Shown here piece by piece: positions 29,619-35,529 of a stretch of 36,375 nucleotides of DNA. Within the stretch, counting starts at the first letter, position 1. Each line of letters opens with the position of its first letter. Origin of the DNA: a virus. The notes under the pieces are model-generated. The model was given only the letters and a program-made list of their open reading frames with translations. It was not told the DNA's origin and made no database searches. The translations under genes and the position numbers were made by a program. The DNA is taken from positions 1-36,375 of the IMG/VR virus record IMGVR_UViG_3300035145_002601; one strand, written 5' to 3'.

Positions 29619-29840
29619 ATGACAAAACAAGAAATGGAAGATATGGTAGAGAGTTGGAATTGGAATTGCACAATCTTCGACATATACGAAGAGATTAAAC
29701 ATATGAGAGAAAGCGAGCGCGAAAAGTTGGTAAACTTTGCTTTCAACTTCTTCTCAGACAAAGGCTCTAAAGATAGCTTGTCTGAGCTAGCACACCACTT
29801 TGGCATTCACATCGAACAAGAGGAAGAAGTTAATGCATAA
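29619..29840 (+). CDS. Hypothetical acidic helical protein
   Basis: Seventy-three residues with a GSKDSLSELAHHFGIHIEQE end. CAAGGAGAA upstream is a good ribosome binding site. Overlaps the next gene by 8 nt. Confidence 0.7.
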   Translation: MTKQEMEDMVESWNWNCTIFDIYEEIKHMRESEREKLVNFAFNFFSDKGSKDSLSELAHHFGIHIEQEEEVNA

Positions 29841-30078
29841 GTACATAGAAGCTGTTTGTGTTGGTAAGCCATTAGGTTTACCCGAATGGGATGAAGCGAG
29901 TGAGCTTTGGGAATTGTTCTTTGAGGAGTCGGAGACTCCTTACCACCCATATGATGAACGAGACATTATTTCTGTAAGTTTCGAATCAGCACAAGAAGTG
30001 ACTGATGCTTACAATCACTATAACTTAAACCCTGTAGGAGGATCCAACAATGAAGAACTTATTGAAGTCAATTCTTAA
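29833..30078 (+). CDS. Hypothetical acidic protein
   Basis: Eighty-one residues (MHKYIEAVCVGKPLGLPEWD onward). The start follows AGAGGAAG at good spacing. Overlaps the next gene by 29 nt. No family recognised. Confidence 0.65.
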   Translation: MHKYIEAVCVGKPLGLPEWDEASELWELFFEESETPYHPYDERDIISVSFESAQEVTDAYNHYNLNPVGGSNNEELIEVNS

Positions 30079-30283
30079 TCTTTTTATTTCCCGCTATCAA
30101 GTTGTGTACACAGCTGCAGACGGGAACACTGAAATGTACACCATATCAAAACCCAGTCACCGTAATGAATTCGGCAACAAGCAAGAAGGTAAAGCTGTGG
30201 TGGGCTTTAAGTCTTGGTGTTACAACAAAGAAGGAGTTCGTTCCTTTCGTTACGACAGAATCGTATCCTTAAACAAAGCTTAA
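30050..30283 (+). CDS. Small protein with WYL-like beta segment
   Basis: The 77-residue protein has VVYTAADGNTEMYTI and ends with VVGFKSWCYNKEGVRSFRYD plus RIVSL, similar to the C-terminal part of a WYL domain (G.R.FR.DRI..L). WYL domains sense ligands or nucleic acids in phage and defence regulators. Here only the short beta module is present. TAGGAGGA before the ATG is a strong ribosome binding site. Confidence 0.65.
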   Translation: MKNLLKSILNLFISRYQVVYTAADGNTEMYTISKPSHRNEFGNKQEGKAVVGFKSWCYNKEGVRSFRYDRIVSLNKA

Positions 30284-30285
30284 TT

Positions 30286-30441
30286 ATGATAGAGTCACTA
30301 AAAATGGAGCTCAGAGAGCTTGGCCACAAGCTAGCTGTTCGTGAAATGTACGGGGATAATACTCCTAAGTATCATGATGAACGTCGTCGTCATTATAAAC
30401 TACTACTAAAGTTGTATGAATTAGAAAAGCGTAGCTTGTAA
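30286..30441 (+). CDS. Hypothetical basic helical protein (51 aa)
   Basis: MIESLKMELRELGHKLAVRE begins a charged helical protein ending KLLLKLYELEKRSL. The ATG lies 2 nt after the upstream stop. Last gene of its unit. Confidence 0.65.
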   Translation: MIESLKMELRELGHKLAVREMYGDNTPKYHDERRRHYKLLLKLYELEKRSL

Positions 30442-30492
30442 ATACGGGCCGCGTAAATATATAGCTTGCAAATATATATCCCCTAAATATAA

Positions 30493-30528
30493 CCCTCGTC
30501 GGCACCGCCGGCGGGGGTTTGCTTTTAC
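30493..30528 (+). terminator. Intrinsic terminator
   Basis: CCCTCGTCGGC-ACC-GCCGGCGGGGG, an 11-bp stem with wobble pairs, then TTTGCTTTT. Confidence 0.85.
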
Positions 30529-30540
30529 CCTCAGTTTTTT

Positions 30541-30611
30541 CGTAAGTCCTTGATAATCAACAACTTATGAAAATCGCGCCGGCGGAAGTCGTTGATATTC
30601 AACGAGTTACA
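30541..30611. repeat. 71-bp boundary element, copy 3
   Basis: Palindromes at 30541-30569 and 30583-30611 with core AAAATCGCGCCGG, the most diverged core. It follows a terminator and precedes a leaderless promoter by 28 bp. Confidence 0.88.
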
Positions 30612-30668
30612 ACAACTTTCGATTTAATTCACTTTTTTCTTGTGTTCGGTTAGGTTTGGTGGTACTGT
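30612..30668 (+). promoter_or_regulatory. Element-linked leaderless promoter 3
   Basis: The 28-bp box ACAACTTTCGATTTAATTCA onward is nearly the same as in promoter 1. TTGTGT (30640), 17 bp, TACTGT and 6 nt to the ATG at 30675, 64 bp from the element edge. Confidence 0.65.
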
Positions 30669-30674
30669 ATACTT

Positions 30675-30875
30675 ATGCAAAGAATAGTAAAAATCCTAAT
30701 GGCGCGTGACGGCTTAAGCCTTGAAGACGCGGAATTGCAAGTGAGCGCTTTTTTCTCTGAAATGGCTCTTGATTTGAATCAAGGCGGTGACCCATTTGAA
30801 TGGGAAACTTTATTTGTCGACGAGTTCGGGTTAGAGCCTGATTTTTTTGAGGATTTAGTGTTTGCCTTAGTTTAA
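30675..30875 (+). CDS. Hypothetical acidic protein
   Basis: Sixty-six residues (MARDGLSLEDAELQVSAFFS onward), with an acidic aromatic end. Leaderless start. The next promoter begins in its last codons. Confidence 0.7.
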   Translation: MQRIVKILMARDGLSLEDAELQVSAFFSEMALDLNQGGDPFEWETLFVDEFGLEPDFFEDLVFALV

Positions 30876-30890
30876 AAATTAGTTTACTTT
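30862..30890 (+). promoter_or_regulatory. Leaderless promoter of the GP88-like gene
   Basis: TTGCCT, 17 bp, TACTTT and 6 nt to the ATG at 30897. Confidence 0.6.
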
Positions 30891-30896
30891 AGTATT

Positions 30897-31625
30897 ATGA
30901 TTAACTTACTATCCAACCCAAGCAAGATGCCTTGCTATTCATTCAACATTCCCGCTTTCAAGTATTGCCCAGCCGCGCAGCTATTAGCAAAGATTAAAGA
31001 AGCGGGCAAAAAGTTTATTTGTGATTCTTGCTACGCTTGCAAGGGTTTCTATATGTTTGCTAACGTCAAGGCAAGTTTACAAGGCAAGGCGGATCTTATC
31101 ACAAAGTCTTTGCACCAAGACAACGGGCAAACTTTTATTGATGAGATGTGCAAGCAAATTCGCGCAAAGTATTTTGACAAGCACGGAAACAAAAAGCAAC
31201 TCAAAAAGACAAACACAGATTTGTTTCGCGTTCATGATTCGGGCGATTTGTTTTCCCCCAAGTATATTGCCGCGTGGATTAAGATTTGTGAGCAATTCCC
31301 AACAATTCGCTTTTGGTTTCCAACTAGGGAATGGAAGCGCGACTCGCAACTTCCACACTTGCAAAAGTTAGCTAGCCTTAAAAACGTTTGCATTAAGCCA
31401 AGCGCAATTTATGTAGATGAGCCAGCCCCTCAAGTAGACGGACTCGACGCGGGCACTTCGGTTTATACTAGCAAGGCAAAAGCCGAGCAAGACGGGCATT
31501 TTGTTTGCCCCGCAACTTACGTTAAAGGCGAGGACGGCAAAATTCTTGCGACTTGTCAAGCCCATAATTGCAACCTCTGCTTTATTAAGGGTTGCAAAAA
31601 GGGTATAGCGTACTTAGCCCACTAA
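30897..31625 (+). CDS. GP88-like phage protein
   Basis: The 242-residue protein matches the pattern of the mycobacteriophage gene-product-88 family: MPCYSFNIPAFKYCPAAQLL, then CDSCYACKGFYMFANV, a helical region, FRVHDSGDLFSPKYIAAW and FPTIRFWFPTREWKRD. The Cys-rich N-terminus and a second cluster near the C-terminus (CQAHNCNLCFIKGC) suggest a bound metal or cluster. The function of the family is not established. Its GC content is above that of the plus-strand array, which hints at separate origin. Confidence 0.75.
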   Translation: MINLLSNPSKMPCYSFNIPAFKYCPAAQLLAKIKEAGKKFICDSCYACKGFYMFANVKASLQGKADLITKSLHQDNGQTFIDEMCKQIRAKYFDKHGNKKQLKKTNTDLFRVHDSGDLFSPKYIAAWIKICEQFPTIRFWFPTREWKRDSQLPHLQKLASLKNVCIKPSAIYVDEPAPQVDGLDAGTSVYTSKAKAEQDGHFVCPATYVKGEDGKILATCQAHNCNLCFIKGCKKGIAYLAH

Positions 31626-31644
31626 GTCAACCCCAAAAAAGTCT

Positions 31645-31715
31645 CCTAAGTTGTTGATATTCAACGACTTAGGCGGCGCGCGCCGGCGTAAGTGCCTGAT
31701 ATTCAACGACTTACG
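31645..31715. repeat. 71-bp boundary element, copy 4
   Basis: Palindromes 31645-31673 (outer pairs CC/GG) and 31687-31715 (outer pairs CG/CG), core CGGCGCGCGCCGG identical to copy 1. It starts 19 nt after the GP88-like stop, with no separate terminator. Confidence 0.92.
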
Positions 31716-31771
31716 AAAACTTTCACTTAATTGCTTTTTTTCTTGCTATCAGTTGCCGGCTCGCTTATTGT
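31716..31771 (+). promoter_or_regulatory. Element-linked leaderless promoter 4
   Basis: A 27-bp box (AAAACTTTCACTTAATTGCT onward), TTGCTA (31743), 17 bp, TATTGT and 6 nt to the ATG at 31778, 63 bp from the element edge. Confidence 0.65.
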
Positions 31772-31777
31772 ATATAT

Positions 31778-31960
31778 ATGACGACAAGAGAACTTATTGA
31801 ACTTATCAATTCAACCCAAGACGGAGAGATTTGGCTCTATGATAGCAAACTCAAAGACCACCTTGCTGTGGTCGAGGAAGCATTAGAAAAAGATTTGATC
31901 CACTTCATCCGCGCCGATGTTGGCAACATTACCACAGAATTTATTCGTGTTTCTATTTGA
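31778..31960 (+). CDS. Hypothetical acidic protein
   Basis: Sixty residues (MTTRELIELINSTQDGEIWL onward). Leaderless start; the next promoter overlaps its stop. Confidence 0.65.
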   Translation: MTTRELIELINSTQDGEIWLYDSKLKDHLAVVEEALEKDLIHFIRADVGNITTEFIRVSI

Positions 31961-31985
31961 CACAGAGCAAAAACTAAACTACTTT
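31957..31985 (+). promoter_or_regulatory. Leaderless promoter
   Basis: TTGACA, 17 bp, TACTTT and 6 nt to the ATG at 31992. Confidence 0.7.
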
Positions 31986-31991
31986 ATACTT

Positions 31992-32231
31992 ATGACAATT
32001 AAAGACAACGGAAAAGAATTCTACTTTGAGCGCTTACCTAATGGCTTACTTAGAACATATGACTACAAGAGCGCTTGGGATGTAACATTTCAACGAGTTG
32101 ACGGAGTATGGAAAGGTCACTTTCGTGGTGACTATATCGGCTACAAAGGTTTACTCAACAAACTCAACTTATTACAACAACAAGTAGATGCAGAAAGAGC
32201 ATTGGCAAAAGATTTAGCTGAAGTAGCTTGA
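31992..32231 (+). CDS. Hypothetical protein
   Basis: Seventy-nine residues, beta-rich N-terminal half (FYFERLPNGLLRTYDYKSAW), helical end. Start fixed by the leaderless promoter. The next promoter overlaps its stop. Confidence 0.7.
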   Translation: MTIKDNGKEFYFERLPNGLLRTYDYKSAWDVTFQRVDGVWKGHFRGDYIGYKGLLNKLNLLQQQVDAERALAKDLAEVA

Positions 32232-32256
32232 CAAACAAAACAAACTAATTTAGTTT
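32228..32256 (+). promoter_or_regulatory. Leaderless or near-leaderless promoter
   Basis: TTGACA, 17 bp, TAGTTT and 8 nt to the ATG at 32265. Confidence 0.6.
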
Positions 32257-32264
32257 ATTATTAT

Positions 32265-32609
32265 ATGAAAAACTTCGATGATTTAAAATTCACTTACGAT
32301 GACTCTATCAGAAGATGGAGTGCATCGCTCACACTTGACAATGGATATTTATTCTCGGTTATTGCGGGCAACGATGATGGAGCATTTCAACCATTTTATG
32401 GTCGTTATCCCGATACTTTTGAAGTTGCAGTATTTAATGAAGATAAAAACTTCGTTCCATTATCTGTTTCTGATGATGTGCTAGGTTGGCAAGAGCCACA
32501 CAGAGTGACATCACTTATGCATCAATTTGAGATGGATGGGAAAGCTCACGAAGATTTGCTTGTAGCAATGCGAGCAGATTTTAACAAAAAACTTGTTGAC
32601 TCTCACTAA
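32265..32609 (+). CDS. Hypothetical protein
   Basis: A 114-residue protein with a beta-rich first half (WSASLTLDNGYLFSVIAGND) and a helical second half. The next promoter overlaps its 3' end. No family recognised. Confidence 0.7.
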   Translation: MKNFDDLKFTYDDSIRRWSASLTLDNGYLFSVIAGNDDGAFQPFYGRYPDTFEVAVFNEDKNFVPLSVSDDVLGWQEPHRVTSLMHQFEMDGKAHEDLLVAMRADFNKKLVDSH

Positions 32610-32624
32610 AAACTAGATTACCTT
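32596..32624 (+). promoter_or_regulatory. Leaderless promoter
   Basis: TTGACT, 17 bp, TACCTT and 6 nt to the ATG at 32631; overlaps the end of the previous gene. Confidence 0.65.
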
Positions 32625-32630
32625 ATTATT

Positions 32631-32897
32631 ATGACATTAACAGAAGAACAACGAATCGCAGTTATTAAACACGCGGCAGAAAGCTCACAAAAGGTTTCAG
32701 CCACCAAGTCAGTTGCTGACTTCATCGAGGAAATTAAGTCCGAAGAAGTTTTGGGCGAGCATGGCTTATTAGATGCTCAAGAGTGCGACATCGAAGACGA
32801 AGTTTCTCTAATTGATTACAAGCCAACCGCTGAATCTATTGATGAAGAGGATTTAGATTTTGGCATTAGCGATGAAATGAAAGGGCTTTACTCATGA
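32631..32897 (+). CDS. Hypothetical acidic protein
   Basis: Eighty-eight residues, strongly acidic C-terminal half (DAQECDIEDEVSLIDYKPTA onward). ATGA overlap with a membrane peptide gene. Confidence 0.7.
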   Translation: MTLTEEQRIAVIKHAAESSQKVSATKSVADFIEEIKSEEVLGEHGLLDAQECDIEDEVSLIDYKPTAESIDEEDLDFGISDEMKGLYS

Positions 32898-33007
32898 TTA
32901 TTTTAGAAGTATTAGTTGCAATTTTTTTCTTGACAACTCCCGCAATGGTTGCGTACATGGCTTATCAAGACATGGTAGACTACGACAACGAAGAGAAATT
33001 TTGGTAA
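32894..33007 (+). CDS. Single-span membrane peptide (37 aa)
   Basis: MIILEVLVAIFFLTTPAMVA is the membrane part, followed by an acidic tail (MVDYDNEEKFW). It overlaps the upstream stop (ATGA). Last plus-strand gene; element copy 5 starts 7 nt later. Confidence 0.65.
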   Translation: MIILEVLVAIFFLTTPAMVAYMAYQDMVDYDNEEKFW

Positions 33008-33014
33008 AAGTTGT

Positions 33015-33085
33015 CGTAAGTTGTTGATATTCAACGACTTACGGCGGCGCGCGGCACCTAAGTGCCTGACTACCAACGACTTATG
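33015..33085. repeat. 71-bp boundary element, copy 5, between convergent genes
   Basis: Palindromes 33015-33043 (near-perfect CGTAAGTTGTTGA and TCAACGACTTACG) and 33057-33085, core GCGGCGCGCGGCA. It fills nearly all of the gap between a plus gene ending at 33007 and a minus gene ending at 33086, the position of a bidirectional terminator. Confidence 0.92.
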
Positions 33086-33319
33086 CTAAAAGTCGTATTG
33101 GTCATGGTAGCCGTAGTCGAAGTCTTCGTAGGCATCGTGCCAACGCTCTTCGTGGTTGCGGTGAACCTCTTGCATTAGAGCTTGCTCCTCAAGGTAGCGC
33201 TCTTCTGCGAGGGCTTGATTCGTGCGGGCGATCTCCCTGTTGATTTCTGCCATTTGGCGAGCTTGCTCATTTGCAAGGGCGTTATCGTTGCGGTCGAAGT
33301 GTGAGTACTTACTAATCAT
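33086..33319 (-). CDS. Hypothetical charged helical protein
   Basis: Seventy-seven residues, a long charged helix (NEQARQMAEINREIARTNQA and ALAEERYLEEQALMQEVHRN) and an aromatic tail rich in Asp/Tyr. The start is the ATG just after the promoter; an upstream TTG is rejected. First gene of the minus-strand block. Confidence 0.7.
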   Translation of the reverse strand: MISKYSHFDRNDNALANEQARQMAEINREIARTNQALAEERYLEEQALMQEVHRNHEERWHDAYEDFDYGYHDQYDF

Positions 33320-33327
33320 ATACAAAC

Positions 33328-33356
33328 AACATAGCCCATCTGGCAGGGTATAGCAA
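33328..33356 (-). promoter_or_regulatory. Near-leaderless minus-strand promoter
   Basis: TTGCTA, 17 bp, TATGTT and 8 nt to the ATG at 33319. An AT-rich box (AATAATTCAAAATAAATGCG) lies between it and element copy 6. Confidence 0.6.
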
Positions 33357-33391
33357 GCATATTCGCATTTATTTTGAATTATTTTTTATTT

Positions 33392-33462
33392 CATAAATCG
33401 TTTATATTCAACGACTTACAGCCGGCGCGCCGGCCTAAGTCCCTGATTACCAAGGACTTAGG
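33392..33462. repeat. 71-bp boundary element, copy 6
   Basis: Palindromes 33392-33420 and 33434-33462 (outer pairs CC/GG), core GCCGGCGCGCCGG. The core and its flanks are the same as in copy 7. It lies between two minus-strand units. Confidence 0.9.
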
Positions 33463-33475
33463 TAAACTTTGGCGG

Positions 33476-33658
33476 TTATACTAAGCAAGCATTAATGCCC
33501 ATTTGATCAATGGCATCAGAAATTTCCATTTTCATTTCTTCGCAAGTGATAATTGTTTGTCGTGCTGAGATGCTACCCGCTTCAGCGGCTTCAATGTTAG
33601 CTTCAATTCTGTCTTGAAGGGCGTTGATTCTTTCGGTGAGTTCTTGTAATGTTGTCAT
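33476..33658 (-). CDS. Hypothetical helical protein
   Basis: Sixty residues (MTTLQELTERINALQDRIEA onward), predicted coiled coil. Own leaderless promoter; ends 14 nt before element copy 6. Confidence 0.7.
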   Translation of the reverse strand: MTTLQELTERINALQDRIEANIEAAEAGSISARQTIITCEEMKMEISDAIDQMGINACLV

Positions 33659-33664
33659 ATTATT

Positions 33665-33693
33665 AAAGTAAGCTAATTGGTTGAGGAAGTCAA
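33665..33693 (-). promoter_or_regulatory. Leaderless minus-strand promoter
   Basis: TTGACT, 17 bp, TACTTT and 6 nt to the ATG at 33658. Confidence 0.7.
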
Positions 33694-33694
33694 G

Positions 33695-34012
33695 TCATTT
33701 ATCACATTTTTTTCTTCCGTATCTGTCTTCGTTTTGTGGTGGAATAATTCGCATCATATTGCCACGCACGCCTGACTCAGCTAAAGTTGTTTCTCTATTG
33801 ATTACAAACCTTCTCCTGTTTACCTTTTCAAGCTCAACCTTGAGATCGTGCCTTGGGAAACTTTCATCAATTCTCTTTTTAACTCCTTTTACATATTTTC
33901 TAACATCAGACATGGTGTCAAATTCACGTACGCCAATGCGAAACTTATCTTTACCATAAGAGAAAGAAGAAAAGAAAAGAAGAAGAGAGAGTGAGATTGT
34001 AATTTTTTTCAT
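33695..34012 (-). CDS. Secreted or periplasmic hypothetical protein
   Basis: The 105-residue protein has a clear signal peptide (MKKITISLSLLLFFSSFSYG, cleavage likely near residue 20) and a basic mature part (VRKYVKGVKKRIDESFPRHD). A phage protein in the envelope could affect superinfection, but no family is recognised. It lies 4 nt after a small gene in the same unit. Confidence 0.72.
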   Translation of the reverse strand: MKKITISLSLLLFFSSFSYGKDKFRIGVREFDTMSDVRKYVKGVKKRIDESFPRHDLKVELEKVNRRRFVINRETTLAESGVRGNMMRIIPPQNEDRYGRKKCDK

Positions 34013-34016
34013 ATTT

Positions 34017-34226
34017 TTAGAATGTTAAGTTTTTAAGAGAAGTAAAGGTTTTGCACCAACGGCGTAAAGGGTGGTAACAATTTGATCCTTGGTGAATCAA
34101 GTGTTGCTCGCCACATTTGGCTTGTATCATGTAACCTTTTTTAGTTTGCTGAATAGAGGTAATGTCGGGGCACTTTTTAAGTTGCTTCATTACCTTGACC
34201 ATGTTATTAGTATTGTGCTTACTCAT
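34017..34226 (-). CDS. Small HicA-like or RNA-binding-like protein
   Basis: The 69-residue protein (MVKVMKQLKKCPDITSIQQT, then KKGYMIQAKCGEQHLIHQGS and a basic end, PLRRWCKTFTSLKN) recalls the short beta-beta-helix fold of HicA-type dsRNA-binding proteins. The catalytic H of HicA toxins would be the H in LIHQG, but the match is weak. AAAGGAT lies upstream and its ATG overlaps the stop of the upstream peptide gene (ATGA). Confidence 0.55.
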   Translation of the reverse strand: MSKHNTNNMVKVMKQLKKCPDITSIQQTKKGYMIQAKCGEQHLIHQGSNCYHPLRRWCKTFTSLKNLTF

Positions 34227-34345
34227 GCATATATCCTTTGTTTGTGTTTTGCCTTGCGAGGCAGAACCTTGTTTTTTAGCTTATGAGGACGGGCTTTAGT
34301 AAAGACCATTGGAATCCTCACTTTTATTTTAGCTTTGTTTTTCAT
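34223..34345 (-). CDS. Highly basic 40-aa protein
   Basis: MKNKAKIKVRIPMVFTKARP continues with alternating Lys/Arg (KLKNKVLPRKAKHKQ), 16 Lys/Arg in 40 residues. It could bind nucleic acid or ribosomes. ATGA overlap with the next gene, own promoter upstream. Confidence 0.65.
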   Translation of the reverse strand: MKNKAKIKVRIPMVFTKARPHKLKNKVLPRKAKHKQRIYA

Positions 34346-34353
34346 ATACTAAC

Positions 34354-34382
34354 AACCTAATGGATAAGGGGGTTGACGTCAA
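34354..34382 (-). promoter_or_regulatory. Near-leaderless minus-strand promoter
   Basis: TTGACG, 17 bp, TAGGTT and 8 nt to the ATG at 34345. It lies 27 bp from element copy 7, as on the plus strand. Confidence 0.65.
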
Positions 34383-34409
34383 GCATATTGGCAATTATTT
34401 TTATTTTGT

Positions 34410-34480
34410 CGTAAGTTGTTGTTATACAACGACTTACAGCCGGCGCGCCGGCCTAAGTTGTTGATATTCAAGGACTTACG
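34410..34480. repeat. 71-bp boundary element, copy 7
   Basis: Palindromes 34410-34438 and 34452-34480, core GCCGGCGCGCCGG. It lies between the terminator at 34497 and the promoter at 34382, both serving the minus strand. Confidence 0.92.
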
Positions 34481-34496
34481 GAACTTTTAGTAGTAC

Positions 34497-34518
34497 AAAA
34501 AACCCCCCTTTCGGGGGG
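34497..34518 (-). terminator. Intrinsic terminator of the four-gene minus-strand operon
   Basis: CCCCCC-GAAA-GGGGGG followed by TTTTTT on the minus strand. Confidence 0.92.
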
Positions 34519-34523
34519 ATAGT

Positions 34524-34589
34524 TCAATGTGGCTTCCTTGTGAGTACATAGGCGGAGCAACATATTCCGCTCACAATTAAGAAGATCAT
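34524..34589 (-). CDS. Single-span membrane peptide (21 aa)
   Basis: MIFLIVSGICCSAYVL plus a basic tail (TRKPH). The ATG overlaps the upstream stop (ATGA) and the terminator begins 6 nt after its stop, so it fits exactly as the last gene of the operon. Confidence 0.6.
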   Translation of the reverse strand: MIFLIVSGICCSAYVLTRKPH

Positions 34590-34750
34590 TGCTCTATGAG
34601 TTTAATGGTAGCCTTGGGGTACTCTTTACGACGTATACGTCTAGCCATGTGCATGGCGCGTTGTTCGTTACTGAATTGGTCTACTAGTTGACCAAAGACC
34701 CTAAGGTCGAACCAATTCGAGAAGTTTTTATTCTTTGCAATCGTTATCAT
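34586..34750 (-). CDS. Hypothetical basic protein (54 aa)
   Basis: MITIAKNKNFSNWFDLRVFG continues to a basic helix (RAMHMARRIRRKEYPKATIK). Joined to both neighbours by ATGA overlaps. Confidence 0.65.
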   Translation of the reverse strand: MITIAKNKNFSNWFDLRVFGQLVDQFSNEQRAMHMARRIRRKEYPKATIKLIEQ

Positions 34751-34971
34751 ACATTTACATTAGTGGATTCTCTGAGTAAAGTCAAGACTTTTTCGTATTC
34801 TTTTTGCGCTTCTACTAGTGCAGAATGTGCATCTTGTACAGCTTGCGCTTTGGTGTGCGTTTCGCACCATCCTTCTTTTATTACATTAACAAGAAAGTTA
34901 AGATTGCCACGCGCCTTACTCATAGCAAGGGCGCAGTCTAGTTCGGGGTATGGTACTCTTTCAGCGCTCAT
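34747..34971 (-). CDS. Hypothetical helical protein
   Basis: Seventy-four residues, helical (QAVQDAHSALVEAQKEYEKV). Joined to both neighbours by ATGA overlaps. No family recognised. Confidence 0.7.
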   Translation of the reverse strand: MSAERVPYPELDCALAMSKARGNLNFLVNVIKEGWCETHTKAQAVQDAHSALVEAQKEYEKVLTLLRESTNVNV

Positions 34972-35120
34972 TGGTTATTAAATTCGTTGATGATTTGGTC
35001 AAGTGTCCATACGTTACCGCCTACGTCCTCAAAGAGGTCAAGCCCGTCAAGTGGGTCTGTGCCCAAGCGGTCGATGATACCGAGTTCTTCTGTCATGAAT
35101 GTTTCTAATTGTTCTGTCAT
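34968..35120 (-). CDS. Hypothetical acidic protein (50 aa)
   Basis: MTEQLETFMTEELGIIDRLG begins an acidic protein ending NEFNNQ. First gene of a four-gene operon; leaderless start. ATGA overlap with the next gene. Confidence 0.68.
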   Translation of the reverse strand: MTEQLETFMTEELGIIDRLGTDPLDGLDLFEDVGGNVWTLDQIINEFNNQ

Positions 35121-35126
35121 ATTACT

Positions 35127-35155
35127 ACTATCGTCTATTTAATGATTAAAGTCAA
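35127..35155 (-). promoter_or_regulatory. Leaderless minus-strand promoter
   Basis: TTGACT, 17 bp, GATAGT and 6 nt to the ATG at 35120. Confidence 0.7.
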
Positions 35156-35171
35156 ATTAAATCGCGCTTAT

Positions 35172-35363
35172 TTAGCACTTTTTAGTTTCAGCAAAGAAGG
35201 GATGTCTTGTAACATCCGCAAAGCGGATACCCACTTCTCTGTCTGTGCGGTAGATCCGCACCTTCGCAATGATACCGAGATCGGGGTGATTAACTTGCCC
35301 CTTGTACTCAAGGATTTTGTTGTCGCGTGAGATGAGAATGTCGCCTTTGTCGTATGTGTTCAT
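35172..35363 (-). CDS. Small beta-rich hypothetical protein
   Basis: The 63-residue protein (YDKGDILISRDNKILEYKGQ, then IIAKVRIYRTDREVGIRFAD) looks like an SH3-like barrel. It has a leader of about 31 nt with AAAGGAAAA, so it is probably well expressed. Confidence 0.7.
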   Translation of the reverse strand: MNTYDKGDILISRDNKILEYKGQVNHPDLGIIAKVRIYRTDREVGIRFADVTRHPFFAETKKC

Positions 35364-35400
35364 TTTAATTTTCCTTTGTTTAATTATTAACTATAAAAAC

Positions 35401-35429
35401 AATATAAACAGAAAAACAGCTCACGTCAA
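35401..35429 (-). promoter_or_regulatory. Leadered minus-strand promoter
   Basis: TTGACG, 17 bp, TATATT. The leader to 35363 contains AAAGGAAAA. Upstream lies the AT-rich box AATAATTCCGAAATAAATGC. Confidence 0.7.
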
Positions 35430-35529
35430 ACTTATTTGCATTTATTTCGGAATTATTTTATTGCACAATCCTACTGCCGGAGCCGGCGCTATATGTGCCC
35501 GCATTGGCGCGGATCTTGTACAGATGTTT

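Noticed and set aside
33681-34981. Plus-strand open frames at 33681, 34089 and 34688
   Set aside because: They are antisense shadows of well-supported minus-strand genes with overlapping start and stop codons.
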